Origin: Streptomyces antibioticus | GTDB taxonomy: Bacteria; Actinomycetota; Actinomycetes; Streptomycetales; Streptomycetaceae | Direction: 5' to 3' | DNA: 64,000 bases | Assembly: GCF_002019855.1 (NCBI RefSeq) | Contig: NZ_CM007717.1 | Coordinates: 6,891,750 to 6,955,749 of the forward strand | Part shown: positions 35,941 to 43,995 of the stretch, one piece after another | Layout of the letters: each line of letters starts with the position of its first letter | Numbering within the stretch: the stretch's first letter is position 1 | Translations under genes and position numbers: made by a program | Notes under the pieces: model-generated | Seen by the model: only the letters and a program-made list of their open reading frames with translations | Told to the model about the DNA's origin: nothing | Databases searched by the model: none

Positions 35941-37254
35941 ATGGCTGACGCACAGGCGAGGGACGAGGTCGTCCGTTTCACTTCCGACCTCATTCGCATC
36001 GACACCACCAACCGGGGCGGCGGGGACTGCCGGGAGCGGCCCGCCGCCGAGTACGCGGCCGCGCTGCTCGCCGACACCGGGGTGGAACCGGTCCTCCTCG
36101 AACGCACCCCGGGACGCGCCAACGTCGTCGCCCGGATCGAGGGCACCGACCCGTCCGCCGACGCGCTGCTCGTCCACGGCCATCTGGACGTCGTCCCCGC
36201 CGAGGCCGCCGACTGGAGCGTGCACCCCTTCTCCGGGGAGGTGCGCGACGGCGTCGTCTGGGGGCGCGGCGCGGTCGACATGAAGAACATGGACGCGATG
36301 ATCCTCGCGGTGCTGCGCTCCTGGGCCCGCGAGGGCGTACGGCCCCGCCGCGACCTCGTGGTGGCCTTCACCGCCGACGAGGAGGCCAGCGCCGAGGACG
36401 GCTCCGGCTTCCTCGCCGACCGGCACGCCGCGCTCTTCGAGGGCTGTACGGAGGCGATCGGCGAGTCCGGGGCGTTCACCTTCCACGACGGCGCCGGACG
36501 CGAGATCTACCCGATCGCCGCGGGGGAGCGCGGCACCGGCTGGCTCAAGCTCACCGCGCGCGGCCGCGCCGGACACGGCTCCAAGGTCAACCGCGACAAC
36601 GCGGTGACCCGGCTGGCCGCCGCCGTCACCCGGATCGGCGAGCACCGCTGGCCGCTCCGCCTCACCCCGACCGTGCGCGCCGCGCTCACCGAACTCGCCG
36701 CCCTGTACGGCATCGACGCCGATCTGAGCGACGCGGCGGGCGTCGACGCGCTGCTCGACAAGCTCGGCCCGGCCGCCTCCCTCGTCGAGGCGACCGTCCG
36801 CAACAGCGCCAACCCGACCATGCTGAGCGCCGGTTACAAGGTCAACGTGATCCCGGGCGAGGCATCGGCCTTCGTCGACGGACGCTTCCTCCCGGGCGGC
36901 GAGGACGAGTTCCGCACCACCCTCGACGACCTCACCGGCCCCGACGTCGACTGGGAGTTCCACCACCGCGAAGTCGCCCTCCAGGCACCGCTGGACACCC
37001 CGCTCTACGCACAGATGCGGGCCGCCGTCCAGGAGTTCGCGCCCGAGGGGCACGTGGTGCCGTACTGCATGTCCGGCGGCACGGACGCCAAGCAGTTCTC
37101 CCGGCTCGGCATCACCGGCTACGGCTTCGCGCCGCTGCGGCTGCCGGTGGGCTTCGACTACCAGGCGATGTTCCACGGCGTCGACGAACGCGTCCCCGTG
37201 GAGGCACTGCGCTTCGGCGTGGACGTCCTCGACCGCTTCCTGCGCACGGCCTAG
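35941..37254 (+). CDS. M20/M25/M40-family metallopeptidase
   Basis: A 437-residue dinuclear zinc peptidase. LLVHGHLDVVPAE carries the first zinc His/Asp, RGAVDMKNMDA the bridging Asp, and FTADEEASAEDG the catalytic Glu. A dimerisation insert lies in the middle (ARGRAGHGSKVN), and SGGTDAKQF is the C-terminal zinc region. It should cleave dipeptides, amides or acyl-amino acids. ATG 35941 follows GAGGAGCACC. It is second in the peptidase operon. Confidence 0.92.
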   Translation: MADAQARDEVVRFTSDLIRIDTTNRGGGDCRERPAAEYAAALLADTGVEPVLLERTPGRANVVARIEGTDPSADALLVHGHLDVVPAEAADWSVHPFSGEVRDGVVWGRGAVDMKNMDAMILAVLRSWAREGVRPRRDLVVAFTADEEASAEDGSGFLADRHAALFEGCTEAIGESGAFTFHDGAGREIYPIAAGERGTGWLKLTARGRAGHGSKVNRDNAVTRLAAAVTRIGEHRWPLRLTPTVRAALTELAALYGIDADLSDAAGVDALLDKLGPAASLVEATVRNSANPTMLSAGYKVNVIPGEASAFVDGRFLPGGEDEFRTTLDDLTGPDVDWEFHHREVALQAPLDTPLYAQMRAAVQEFAPEGHVVPYCMSGGTDAKQFSRLGITGYGFAPLRLPVGFDYQAMFHGVDERVPVEALRFGVDVLDRFLRTA

Positions 37255-37269
37255 GGGAGCGGGGAGAAC

Positions 37270-39225
37270 GTGCACATCCTGCCGTACGGGTCCTGGCCCT
37301 CGCCGATCGACGCCGCGCTCGCCGCCGCGCACGACGGGCGGCCCGAGTACGTCGGTTTCGTCGGCGACGAGATCTGGTGGACCGCGCCCCGCCCCGCCGA
37401 GGGCGGCCGCCGCACCCTGGTGCGCCGGCACCCGGACGGCACGGAGGAGTCCGTCCTGCCCGCCCCCTGGAACGTCCGCAGCCGGGTCGTCGAGTACGGC
37501 GGCCTGCCCTGGGCGGGCACGGCCCGCCCGGACGGCGAACCCCTCGTGGTGTTCGTGGACTTCGCCGACCAGCGGCTGTACGCCCTCGAACCCGGCCACG
37601 AGCCGCGTCCGCTCACCCCCGTCTCGGCTGTGGGCGGCGGACTGCGCTGGGCCGAACCGCAGGTGCTGCCGGAGCGCGGCGAAGTGTGGTGCGTCCTGGA
37701 GGAGTTCACCGGTGACGCCCCCACCGACGTCCGCCGCGTCCTGGCCGCCGTACCGCTGGACGGCTCCGCCGCCTCAGATCGCGCGGCCGTGCGGGAACTC
37801 ACCGACGACCGGCGGCGGTTCGTCACCGGAGCCCGCATCTCACCGGACGGCCGCCGCGCCGTCTGGCTGGCCTGGGACCATCCGCGGATGCCGTGGGACG
37901 GCACCGAGGTGATCGTCGCCGACGTCGGCGACGACGGCACGCTCACCGGCGCCGCCGCGGTGGCCGGCGGACCCGAGGAGTCCGTCGCCCAGGCCGACTG
38001 GGCGGCCGACGGCTCCCTGCTCTACACCAGCGACCGCGGCGGCTGGTGGAACCTCTACCGCGACCACGAGCCGGTCTGCCCGCGCGAGGAGGAGTTCGGC
38101 GGCGCGCTGTGGAAGCTCGGACTGCGCTGGTTCGCGCCGCTCGCCGACGGTCTGGTGGCCGTCGTCCACGGGCGCGGCGCCACCGCCCTCGGCGTCCTCG
38201 ACCCCGAGACCGGCGAACTCGTCGACGCGGCCGGACCCTGGACCGAGTTCGCCCCCGCCCTCGCCGTACGGGGCGAACGGGCCGTCACCGTGGCCGCCTC
38301 CCCGCGCAGCGCCTACGAGGTGGTGGAGCTGGACACCCGCACCGGCCGCGCCCGGGTGATCGGCGCCGCGCACGACGACGCGGTGGACCCGGCGTACTAC
38401 CCGGAACCCCAGATCCGCGCCTTCACCGGCCCCGAGGGCCGCGAGATCCACGCCCACGTCTACCCGCCGCACAACCCCGGCTGCGCCGCGCCGGGACACG
38501 AACTGCCGCCGTACGTCGTGTGGGCGCACGGCGGGCCCACCGACCGGGCGCCGCTCGTCCTGGACCTGGAGATCGCCTACTTCACCTCCCGGGGCATCGG
38601 CGTCGCCGAGGTCAACTACGGCGGCTCCACCGGGTACGGACGCGCGTACCGCGAGCGGCTGCGCGAGCAGTGGGGCGTGGTCGACGTCGAGGACTGCGCG
38701 GCCGTCGCCCTGGCACTCGCCGACGAGGGCACCGCCGACCGCGACCGGCTGGCGATCCGGGGCGGCAGCGCGGGCGGCTGGACCGCCGCCGCCTCCCTGA
38801 CCGGCACCGACGTGTACGCGTGCGGCACCATCAGCTACCCCGTGCTCGACCTGGCCGGCTGGGCCGGCGGCGAGACCCACGACCTGGAGTCCCGCTACCT
38901 GGACGGCCTCGTCGGACCGCTCGCCGAGGTGCCCGCCCGCTACGCCGAGCGCTCGCCCGTCACCCACGCCGACCGGATCACCGCCCCGTTCCTGCTGCTC
39001 CAGGGCCTGGACGACGTGATCTGCCCGCCCGTCCAGGCCGAACGCTTCCTCGCCCGGCTGGCCGGCCGGGGCGTGCCGCACGCCTACCTCACCTTCGAGG
39101 GGGAGGGCCACGGCTTCCGGCAGGCGGCCACGGTCGTCCGCGCCCTGGAGGCCGAACTCTCCCTGTACGCCCAGGTGTTCGGGCTGCGCCCGCCCGGCGT
39201 CCCCACCCTGGAGCTGTCCCCGTGA
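37270..39225 (+). CDS. S9-family prolyl oligopeptidase-like peptidase
   Basis: A 651-residue serine peptidase. A ~375-residue beta-propeller N-terminal part is followed by an alpha/beta hydrolase domain. Key residues are the Ser in GGSAGGWT (from ~500), the Asp in LLQGLDDVICPP and the His in EGEGHGFRQ. The GTG start is 16 bases after the M20 gene. It lacks a signal peptide, so it acts inside the cell on imported or internal oligopeptides. Substrates are not predictable. Confidence 0.92.
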   Translation: MHILPYGSWPSPIDAALAAAHDGRPEYVGFVGDEIWWTAPRPAEGGRRTLVRRHPDGTEESVLPAPWNVRSRVVEYGGLPWAGTARPDGEPLVVFVDFADQRLYALEPGHEPRPLTPVSAVGGGLRWAEPQVLPERGEVWCVLEEFTGDAPTDVRRVLAAVPLDGSAASDRAAVRELTDDRRRFVTGARISPDGRRAVWLAWDHPRMPWDGTEVIVADVGDDGTLTGAAAVAGGPEESVAQADWAADGSLLYTSDRGGWWNLYRDHEPVCPREEEFGGALWKLGLRWFAPLADGLVAVVHGRGATALGVLDPETGELVDAAGPWTEFAPALAVRGERAVTVAASPRSAYEVVELDTRTGRARVIGAAHDDAVDPAYYPEPQIRAFTGPEGREIHAHVYPPHNPGCAAPGHELPPYVVWAHGGPTDRAPLVLDLEIAYFTSRGIGVAEVNYGGSTGYGRAYRERLREQWGVVDVEDCAAVALALADEGTADRDRLAIRGGSAGGWTAAASLTGTDVYACGTISYPVLDLAGWAGGETHDLESRYLDGLVGPLAEVPARYAERSPVTHADRITAPFLLLQGLDDVICPPVQAERFLARLAGRGVPHAYLTFEGEGHGFRQAATVVRALEAELSLYAQVFGLRPPGVPTLELSP

Positions 39226-40145
39226 AGAACCTCGTCCGGCCGCCCCGGCTCGCCCCCGGCGCCCGGGTCGCCGTCGTCGCCCCCAGCGGGCCGATCGTGG
39301 AGGAACGCCTCCAGGCCGGCCTGGACCTGCTGCGCGGCTGGGACCTCGACCCGGTGGCCGCACCCCATGTCCTCGACCGTGACCCCGCCCTCGGCTACCT
39401 CGCGGGCACCGACGCCGACCGGGCCGCCGACCTCCAGGCCGCCTGGTGCGATCCGGCCGTCGACGCGGTGATCTGCGCCCGCGGCGGCTACGGCGCCCAG
39501 CGCGTCGTCGACCTGCTCGACTGGGACGCGATGCGCGCGGCCGGGCCCAAGGTGTTCGTCGGCTTCAGCGACAGCACCACCCTGCACGAGGCGTTCGCCG
39601 TCCGCCTCGGCCTGGTCACCCTGTACGGGCCCGTCGCCGCCGGCGTCGACTTCGTCAAGAGCGCCCGCGCCCAGGACCACCTCAGGGCCACCCTTTTCGC
39701 CCCCGAGACGGTCCGCACGCTCACCTCCGGCGGCACCGCCCTCGCCCCCGGCCGGGCCCGCGGCGTCACCCTCGGCGGCTGTCTGACCCTGCTCTCCAGC
39801 GGCTACGGCACCCCGCACGCGCGTCCCGGCGCGCGCGGCGGACTGCTCCTGATCGAGGACATCGCGGAGCCGCCGTACTCCGTCGACCGGGCCCTCACCC
39901 AACTGCTGCGCACCGGCTGGCTGGACGGTGTCGCCGGGATCGCCCTCGGCTCATGGAAGGACTGCGGGCCCTACGACAGCCTGCGGCCGGTGTTCGCCGA
40001 CCGGCTCGGCGCCCTGGGCGTCCCGGTCGTCGAGGAGCTGGGCTTCGGACACTGCGAGGGGGCGCTGACCGTGCCCCTCGGCGTGAGCGCCGAGCTGGAC
40101 GCGGCGGCGGGCACCCTGACCCTCGACGAGCCCGCCCTGCGCTGA
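39222..40145 (+). CDS. S66 LD-carboxypeptidase
   Basis: A 307-residue serine peptidase. The LdcA-family nucleophile lies in FVGFSDSTTLHEA, with the conserved ARGGYG loop, LLIEDIAEPPYSVDR (Glu) and FGHCEGALTVPLG (His). LD-carboxypeptidases cleave the L,D bond of murein tetrapeptides, releasing D-Ala. GTG 39222 overlaps the S9 stop by 4 bp. Last gene of the operon, ending at a hairpin. With DppA it suggests murein-peptide or D-peptide salvage. Confidence 0.92.
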   Translation: MKNLVRPPRLAPGARVAVVAPSGPIVEERLQAGLDLLRGWDLDPVAAPHVLDRDPALGYLAGTDADRAADLQAAWCDPAVDAVICARGGYGAQRVVDLLDWDAMRAAGPKVFVGFSDSTTLHEAFAVRLGLVTLYGPVAAGVDFVKSARAQDHLRATLFAPETVRTLTSGGTALAPGRARGVTLGGCLTLLSSGYGTPHARPGARGGLLLIEDIAEPPYSVDRALTQLLRTGWLDGVAGIALGSWKDCGPYDSLRPVFADRLGALGVPVVEELGFGHCEGALTVPLGVSAELDAAAGTLTLDEPALR

Positions 40146-40165
40146 CCCTTTCACCCCCCCGGAGA

Positions 40166-40186
40166 GCCCTCACCGTGCGTGAGGGC
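40166..40186 (+). terminator. terminator of the peptidase operon
   Basis: Perfect 8-bp stem GCCCTCAC/GTGAGGGC (40166-40173, 40179-40186) with the loop CGTGC, about 20 bases past the S66 stop. Confidence 0.7.
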
Positions 40187-40209
40187 CGCCGCGGGCCCAC
40201 CCTGGAGGT

Positions 40210-40449
40210 ATGAGTCCGAAGTCCTCGAAGACCTCCGAGCGCGGCGGCCGGCGCATGGAGGTGACGCCCGCCCGGATCACGGTGCTGGTGCTCGCCGTCC
40301 TCACCCTGATCTTCATCTTCCAGAACACCGGCAAAACCACCATCAGACTCCTGATCCCCGAGGTCGTCATGCCCCTGTGGGCGGCCCTCCTCGCCACTGC
40401 ACTGGTCGGCGCACTGTGCGGGGCGTACTTCATGCGACGCCGCCGCTGA
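40210..40449 (+). CDS. LapA/DUF1049-family small membrane protein
   Basis: A 79-residue protein. After a basic N-terminus come two hydrophobic helices: ITVLVLAVLTLIFIFQNTG, then PLWAALLATALVGALCG. It ends in RRRR. The QNTG between strand and helix is the usual LapA signature. Its role is unknown; relatives are linked to lipopolysaccharide assembly in Gram-negatives, which does not apply here. Confidence 0.85.
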   Translation: MSPKSSKTSERGGRRMEVTPARITVLVLAVLTLIFIFQNTGKTTIRLLIPEVVMPLWAALLATALVGALCGAYFMRRRR

Positions 40450-40471
40450 CCGTCGGCCTTAAGGTGACCGG

Positions 40472-41023
40472 ATGCCGCACACCGCATCCCCCTACCTCGC
40501 CGAGGGCCCCCGCGTGGGTATACGTCACTTCACCTACGCGGACGGGGCGGAGTTCACCGCCCGGGCCCGGGAGAGCGAGGAGCTGCACCGGCCCTGGCTG
40601 TTCCCGCCGGCCACCCGCGAGGCGTACGCCGCGTACGCGGGGCGGCTGATCGAGGATCCGACGAAGGCCGGGTTCCTGGTGTGCGACCGGGCGGACGGGT
40701 CCCTCGCCGGGTTCGTCAACATCAACAACATCGTGCACGGCGGCTTCCAGTGCGGTGCCCTCGGCTACGGCGCGTTCGCGCACGCGGCCGGGCGGGGGCT
40801 GATGCGCGAGGCGCTCGGGCTCGTCGTGGACCATGCCTTCGGGCCGCTGCGGCTGCACCGGCTGGAGATCAACGTCCAGCCCGGCAACGCCGCGTCCATC
40901 GCCCTCGCCCGCTCCTGCGGCTTCCGCCTCGAAGGGTTCTCCCCGCGGATGATCTACATCGACGGGGACTGGCGCGACCACGAACGCTGGGCGATCACGT
41001 CCGAGCAGTGGAAGTCCGGCTGA
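40472..41023 (+). CDS. GNAT acetyltransferase, RimJ/RimL-like
   Basis: A 183-residue N-acetyltransferase of the ribosomal-protein/amino-acid type. VGIRHFTYADGAEFTARAR is the first strand and helix, GAFAHAAGRGLMREALGLVVDHAF the CoA-binding region (x-GRG-x variant), and LHRLEINVQPGNAASIALAR with FRLEGFSPRM the C-terminal pair. No substrate is indicated. It is convergent with a VOC-family gene through a shared hairpin. Confidence 0.9.
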   Translation: MPHTASPYLAEGPRVGIRHFTYADGAEFTARARESEELHRPWLFPPATREAYAAYAGRLIEDPTKAGFLVCDRADGSLAGFVNINNIVHGGFQCGALGYGAFAHAAGRGLMREALGLVVDHAFGPLRLHRLEINVQPGNAASIALARSCGFRLEGFSPRMIYIDGDWRDHERWAITSEQWKSG

Positions 41024-41045
41024 CCGCGCGCCCCTTGAGCGGTCA
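41021..41045. terminator. bidirectional hairpin overlapping two stop codons
   Basis: TGACCGC (41021-41027) pairs with GCGGTCA (41039-41045). The outer bases are the stop codons of both convergent genes (TGA and its reverse-strand counterpart). Confidence 0.6.
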
Positions 41046-41393
41046 CGACGACCGGCGGTCCGCGTACTCGTAGACCGTGCCGTCGGGGTGACGGGCGATC
41101 AGATTGCGGCCGGCCGGGGTCGCCACCGGGCCCGCGAGGACGTCCGCGCCCAGCTCGGTGAGCGTGCGGTGCACCTCGTCGACGTCCGTGACCGCGATCG
41201 TCGCACTGACCTTGCGCAGCACCTCCAACTCGGCCTCGGGACCGCTCATCAGAAGGAAACAGCCGACCGCGGCGACCGCCACCCCGCCACGCTCGAAACG
41301 CAGCGCCCCGGTGCCCGCGAGCCGCTCGTAGAAGGCGACCGAGGCGTCCAGGTCGTCGACACAGACACGCAGTGTGGCTCCCAGAATGTCCAT
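41043..41393 (-). CDS. VOC-family (glyoxalase/bleomycin-resistance-like) protein
   Basis: A 116-residue single-domain VOC protein: LRVCVDDLDASVAFYERLAG is the first beta-alpha-beta unit, and the second half repeats the pattern (TIAVTDVDEVHRTLTELGA). The metal-ligand pattern of glyoxalase I is not clear, so it could be an enzyme or a binding protein. Convergent with the GNAT gene. Confidence 0.85.
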   Translation of the reverse strand: MDILGATLRVCVDDLDASVAFYERLAGTGALRFERGGVAVAAVGCFLLMSGPEAELEVLRKVSATIAVTDVDEVHRTLTELGADVLAGPVATPAGRNLIARHPDGTVYEYADRRSS

Positions 41394-41492
41394 ACGGGGG
41401 AGCCTAGTTGGACCGGCGCCGCCGCGGTGATCCCTTCACGCGATCCCCTTCCCGGGCGTTATCCCGACCGGGCCCCGGGTACCCGGCGCGCC

Positions 41493-41993
41493 ATGGAACG
41501 CAAGGAACCCCTCGGCCCCCACCCCGATCACCTGGAGCACCTCGACAGGCAACTCGTCGACGAACTGGCCCAGGTGGCACGCGAGACGATCCGCGACGAA
41601 CTGCGCGAGCAGACCCGCCGCCGGCGGCGCAAGGCCACGCTGTACGCGGCGTCCGGCGCAGTCGCCCTCTACGCGGGTGCGGCGGTCGCCCTCGCGGTGG
41701 GGCTGGCCCTGGACATCCCCCTTCCCGGCTGGACCGCCGCACTGATCACCGCCGTGGTCCTCGGCGCGGTCGCCTACGCCCTGCGCGGCGCCGCCCGGCC
41801 CGGACACGGGGCCGCCGGGGAACGGCCCGCCGCGCCCGCCCGCGTGCACGGCGGCACCCCGCCCGCCGGCCCGCCCGGAGGGCTCGGCACGCCCTACCCG
41901 CCGCTCCCGCCCGAAGCCCCGCGCGTACCCGCGCCCGGCCAGGCCCCCGGCCGGGACGACATCGACCCCGAAGGCCCGCACCACCGTGCGTGA
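41493..41993 (+). CDS. holin-superfamily-like small membrane protein
   Basis: A 166-residue protein. An amphipathic N-terminal helix (LVDELAQVARETIRDELREQ) leads into two transmembrane helices, ~50-70 and ~75-98, the layout of the actinobacterial phage-holin-3_6/holin-X group. A Pro/Gly-rich tail of ~65 residues follows. There are no lysis genes nearby, so the family name does not imply phage origin. ATG 41493 is chosen; an upstream in-frame extension is the antisense of the VOC gene. Confidence 0.75.
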   Translation: MERKEPLGPHPDHLEHLDRQLVDELAQVARETIRDELREQTRRRRRKATLYAASGAVALYAGAAVALAVGLALDIPLPGWTAALITAVVLGAVAYALRGAARPGHGAAGERPAAPARVHGGTPPAGPPGGLGTPYPPLPPEAPRVPAPGQAPGRDDIDPEGPHHRA

Positions 41994-42139
41994 GGCATGA
42001 CGCGCGGCGGGTGACCGCGGGCCGGTCCGCGGGCGCGGGGGACGTTTGGCCGGGGCCGGCAGGGGGACGCGGGGAGCCTCGGGGCGGCCCGTGCCGTCCT
42101 CGCGCACACGCCGGAGCCCCGCGCCCGGGGGGGCGTGGA

Positions 42140-42170
42140 CCAGCCAGCCAGCCAGCCAGCCACCAGCCAG
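42140..42170 (+). repeat. (CCAG)n tetranucleotide repeat upstream of the NDH-2 gene
   Basis: Five CCAG units followed by CCA (42140-42162), then two more CCAG units (42163-42170). The tract ends 19 bases before the chosen GTG and would be translated if an upstream in-frame GTG at 42135 were used. Such short tandem repeats are rare in Streptomyces and prone to slippage. Confidence 0.7.
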
Positions 42171-42188
42171 ATCGATCGGAGGCGCACC

Positions 42189-43991
42189 GTGAGTCGAGCC
42201 CGCATCGTGATCGTCGGAGCGGGGTTCGCCGGATACCGCACCGCCCGCACCCTGGCCCGGGAGGCCCGTGGGCGCGCCGACATCACCCTGCTCAACCCGA
42301 CCGACTACTTCCTGTACCTGCCCCTGCTGCCCCAGGTCGCCGCGGGCATCCTGGAGCCACGCCGGGTGACCGTGTCCCTGCCGGGCACCCTGCGCGGGGT
42401 ACGGCTGGTGCTCGGCGAGGCCGGCCGGATCGACCTGGACGCGCGCACCGTGCACTACACCGACCCCGAGGGCGGCGAGGGTGCCCTGCACTACGACCGG
42501 CTCGTGCTGGCCGCCGGCAGCGTCAACAAGCTGCTGCCCGTCCCCGGGGTCGCCGAGCACGCCCACGGTTTCCGCGGTCTGCCCGAGGCGCTCTATCTGC
42601 GCGACCACATCACCCGCCAGGTGGAACTGGCGGCCTCCGCCGACAGCACGGAGGAGTGCCGGGCGCGCTGCACGTTCGTGGTGGTCGGCGCCGGCTACAC
42701 CGGCACCGAAGTCGCCGCGCACGGCACGCTGTTCACCGACGCCCTGGTCCGCGCCCACCCGCTCCGCCGTGGCATGCGGCCCCGCTGGCTGCTCCTCGAC
42801 CTCGCACCCCGGGTCCTGCCCGAGCTGGGCGAGCGCCTCTCGCGCACCGCCGACCGGGTGCTGCGCGAGCGGGGCGTGGAGGTGCGCACGGAGACCTCCG
42901 TGAAGGAGGCCACCCGCGACGGAGTGCTGCTGACCGACGGCGAGTTCGTCGGCACCCGCAGTCTCGTGTGGTGCGTCGGCGTACGGCCCGACCCGCTCGC
43001 CGAGTCGACCGGGCTGCCGCTGGAACGCGGCCGGATCCTGGTCGAGCCCACCCTCCAAGTGCCGGGCAGGCCCGAGGTGTTCGCCCTCGGTGACGCCGCC
43101 GCCGTTCCCGATCTGGAGAATCCGGGACAGTACACGCCGATGACCGCCCAGCACGCCTGGCGGCAGGGCAGGACGGCCGCGCGGAACATCGCCGCGACCC
43201 TCGGCGACGGCAGGGCACGGCCGTACCGGCACAAGGACCTCGGGTTCGTGGTGGACCTGGGCGGTGTGAAGGCCGCCGCCGATCCGCTGGGCGTCCCGCT
43301 GTCCGGGCTGCCCGCCCACCTGGTGACCCGCGGCTACCACCTCGCCGCCCTCCCCGGCAACCGGGTCCGGGTCGTCTCCGACTGGCTCCTGGACGCCGTA
43401 CTCCCGCGCCAGGCCGTCCAGTTGGGCCTGGTCCGGTCCTGGTCGGTGCCGCTCGACACGGCCTCCCCCGAACTGGCCCGCGTCCCGGCCGGCCCGTCCC
43501 CGCATCCGGCGAACCCCCCTGCCCCCGACGGACAGCCCGCCCGGGGCGGCGGAGGCGGCGAGGACACCTCCCGCACGATCACCTCCCCGACACCGGACCC
43601 GGTGAAGGAGGAGGGAGAGCGGCACAGGCGGGAGCAAGGGCCGGGCGGGACGGCCGCGACCGGTGGTGGCGGGGGTGCGGACACCTCCCGGACCATCACG
43701 TCCCCGACGCCCGAGCCCGTGAAGGCGGGGGCGGGCGACGGCGGCCGGGGCCGCCGGGCGGCGGACGAGGGCCGCGACGCCGCGCCCGCGAGGGGTGGCG
43801 GTGGAGGCGAGGACACGTCCCGGACCATCACCTCCCCGACGCCCGAGCCCGTGAAGGAGGAGGGGAAGCGGCGTCGGCGGGAGCAACGGCCGGACGGGGC
43901 GGCCGCGACCGGTGGCGGAGGCGGCGAGGACACCTCCCGGACGATCACCGCTCCGACGCCCGAACCCGTGAAGAACGAGGGAGATCACTGA
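42189..43991 (+). CDS. type II NADH dehydrogenase-like flavoprotein with repeat tail
   Basis: A 600-residue FAD/NAD oxidoreductase. The FAD motif GAGFAGYRTA starts at residue ~10, the second Rossmann motif is GAGYTGTEVA (~165), and FALGDAAAVPD binds the flavin again. This is the NDH-2 layout: NADH to quinone at the membrane, without proton pumping. The core ends at ~435. The remaining ~165 residues carry four near-identical 21-residue repeats (G5-E/A-DTSRTIT...PVK) joined by basic or Gly-rich linkers, a tail not typical of the family. GTG 42189 follows CGGAGGCGCACC. The stop is 4 bases from transketolase. Confidence 0.85.
   Translation: MSRARIVIVGAGFAGYRTARTLAREARGRADITLLNPTDYFLYLPLLPQVAAGILEPRRVTVSLPGTLRGVRLVLGEAGRIDLDARTVHYTDPEGGEGALHYDRLVLAAGSVNKLLPVPGVAEHAHGFRGLPEALYLRDHITRQVELAASADSTEECRARCTFVVVGAGYTGTEVAAHGTLFTDALVRAHPLRRGMRPRWLLLDLAPRVLPELGERLSRTADRVLRERGVEVRTETSVKEATRDGVLLTDGEFVGTRSLVWCVGVRPDPLAESTGLPLERGRILVEPTLQVPGRPEVFALGDAAAVPDLENPGQYTPMTAQHAWRQGRTAARNIAATLGDGRARPYRHKDLGFVVDLGGVKAAADPLGVPLSGLPAHLVTRGYHLAALPGNRVRVVSDWLLDAVLPRQAVQLGLVRSWSVPLDTASPELARVPAGPSPHPANPPAPDGQPARGGGGGEDTSRTITSPTPDPVKEEGERHRREQGPGGTAATGGGGGADTSRTITSPTPEPVKAGAGDGGRGRRAADEGRDAAPARGGGGGEDTSRTITSPTPEPVKEEGKRRRREQRPDGAAATGGGGGEDTSRTITAPTPEPVKNEGDH
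43545..43973 (+). repeat. four copies of a 63-bp coding repeat in two 249-bp blocks
   Basis: Copies encode GGGGGEDTSRTITSPTPDPVK-like peptides at 43545-43607, 43662-43724, 43794-43856 and 43911-43973. Starts are 117, 132 and 117 bp apart. Copies 1 and 2 with their linker (EEGERHRREQ) resemble copies 3 and 4 with theirs (EEGKRRRREQ). A 249-bp unit seems to have duplicated after an earlier duplication. Only a few residues differ between copies, indicating recent or constrained expansion. Confidence 0.88.
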
Positions 43992-43995
43992 CCCC

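Noticed and set aside
41493-41993. Prophage lysis cassette suggested by the holin-like protein
   Set aside because: No endolysin, integrase, structural or att features nearby; such holin-like proteins are normal Streptomyces chromosomal genes.
42135-42188. Upstream GTG start for the NDH-2 protein
   Set aside because: It would place a (CCAG)n-encoded stretch before the FAD motif and lacks a good ribosome site, although it is kept as a possibility in the phase-variation finding.
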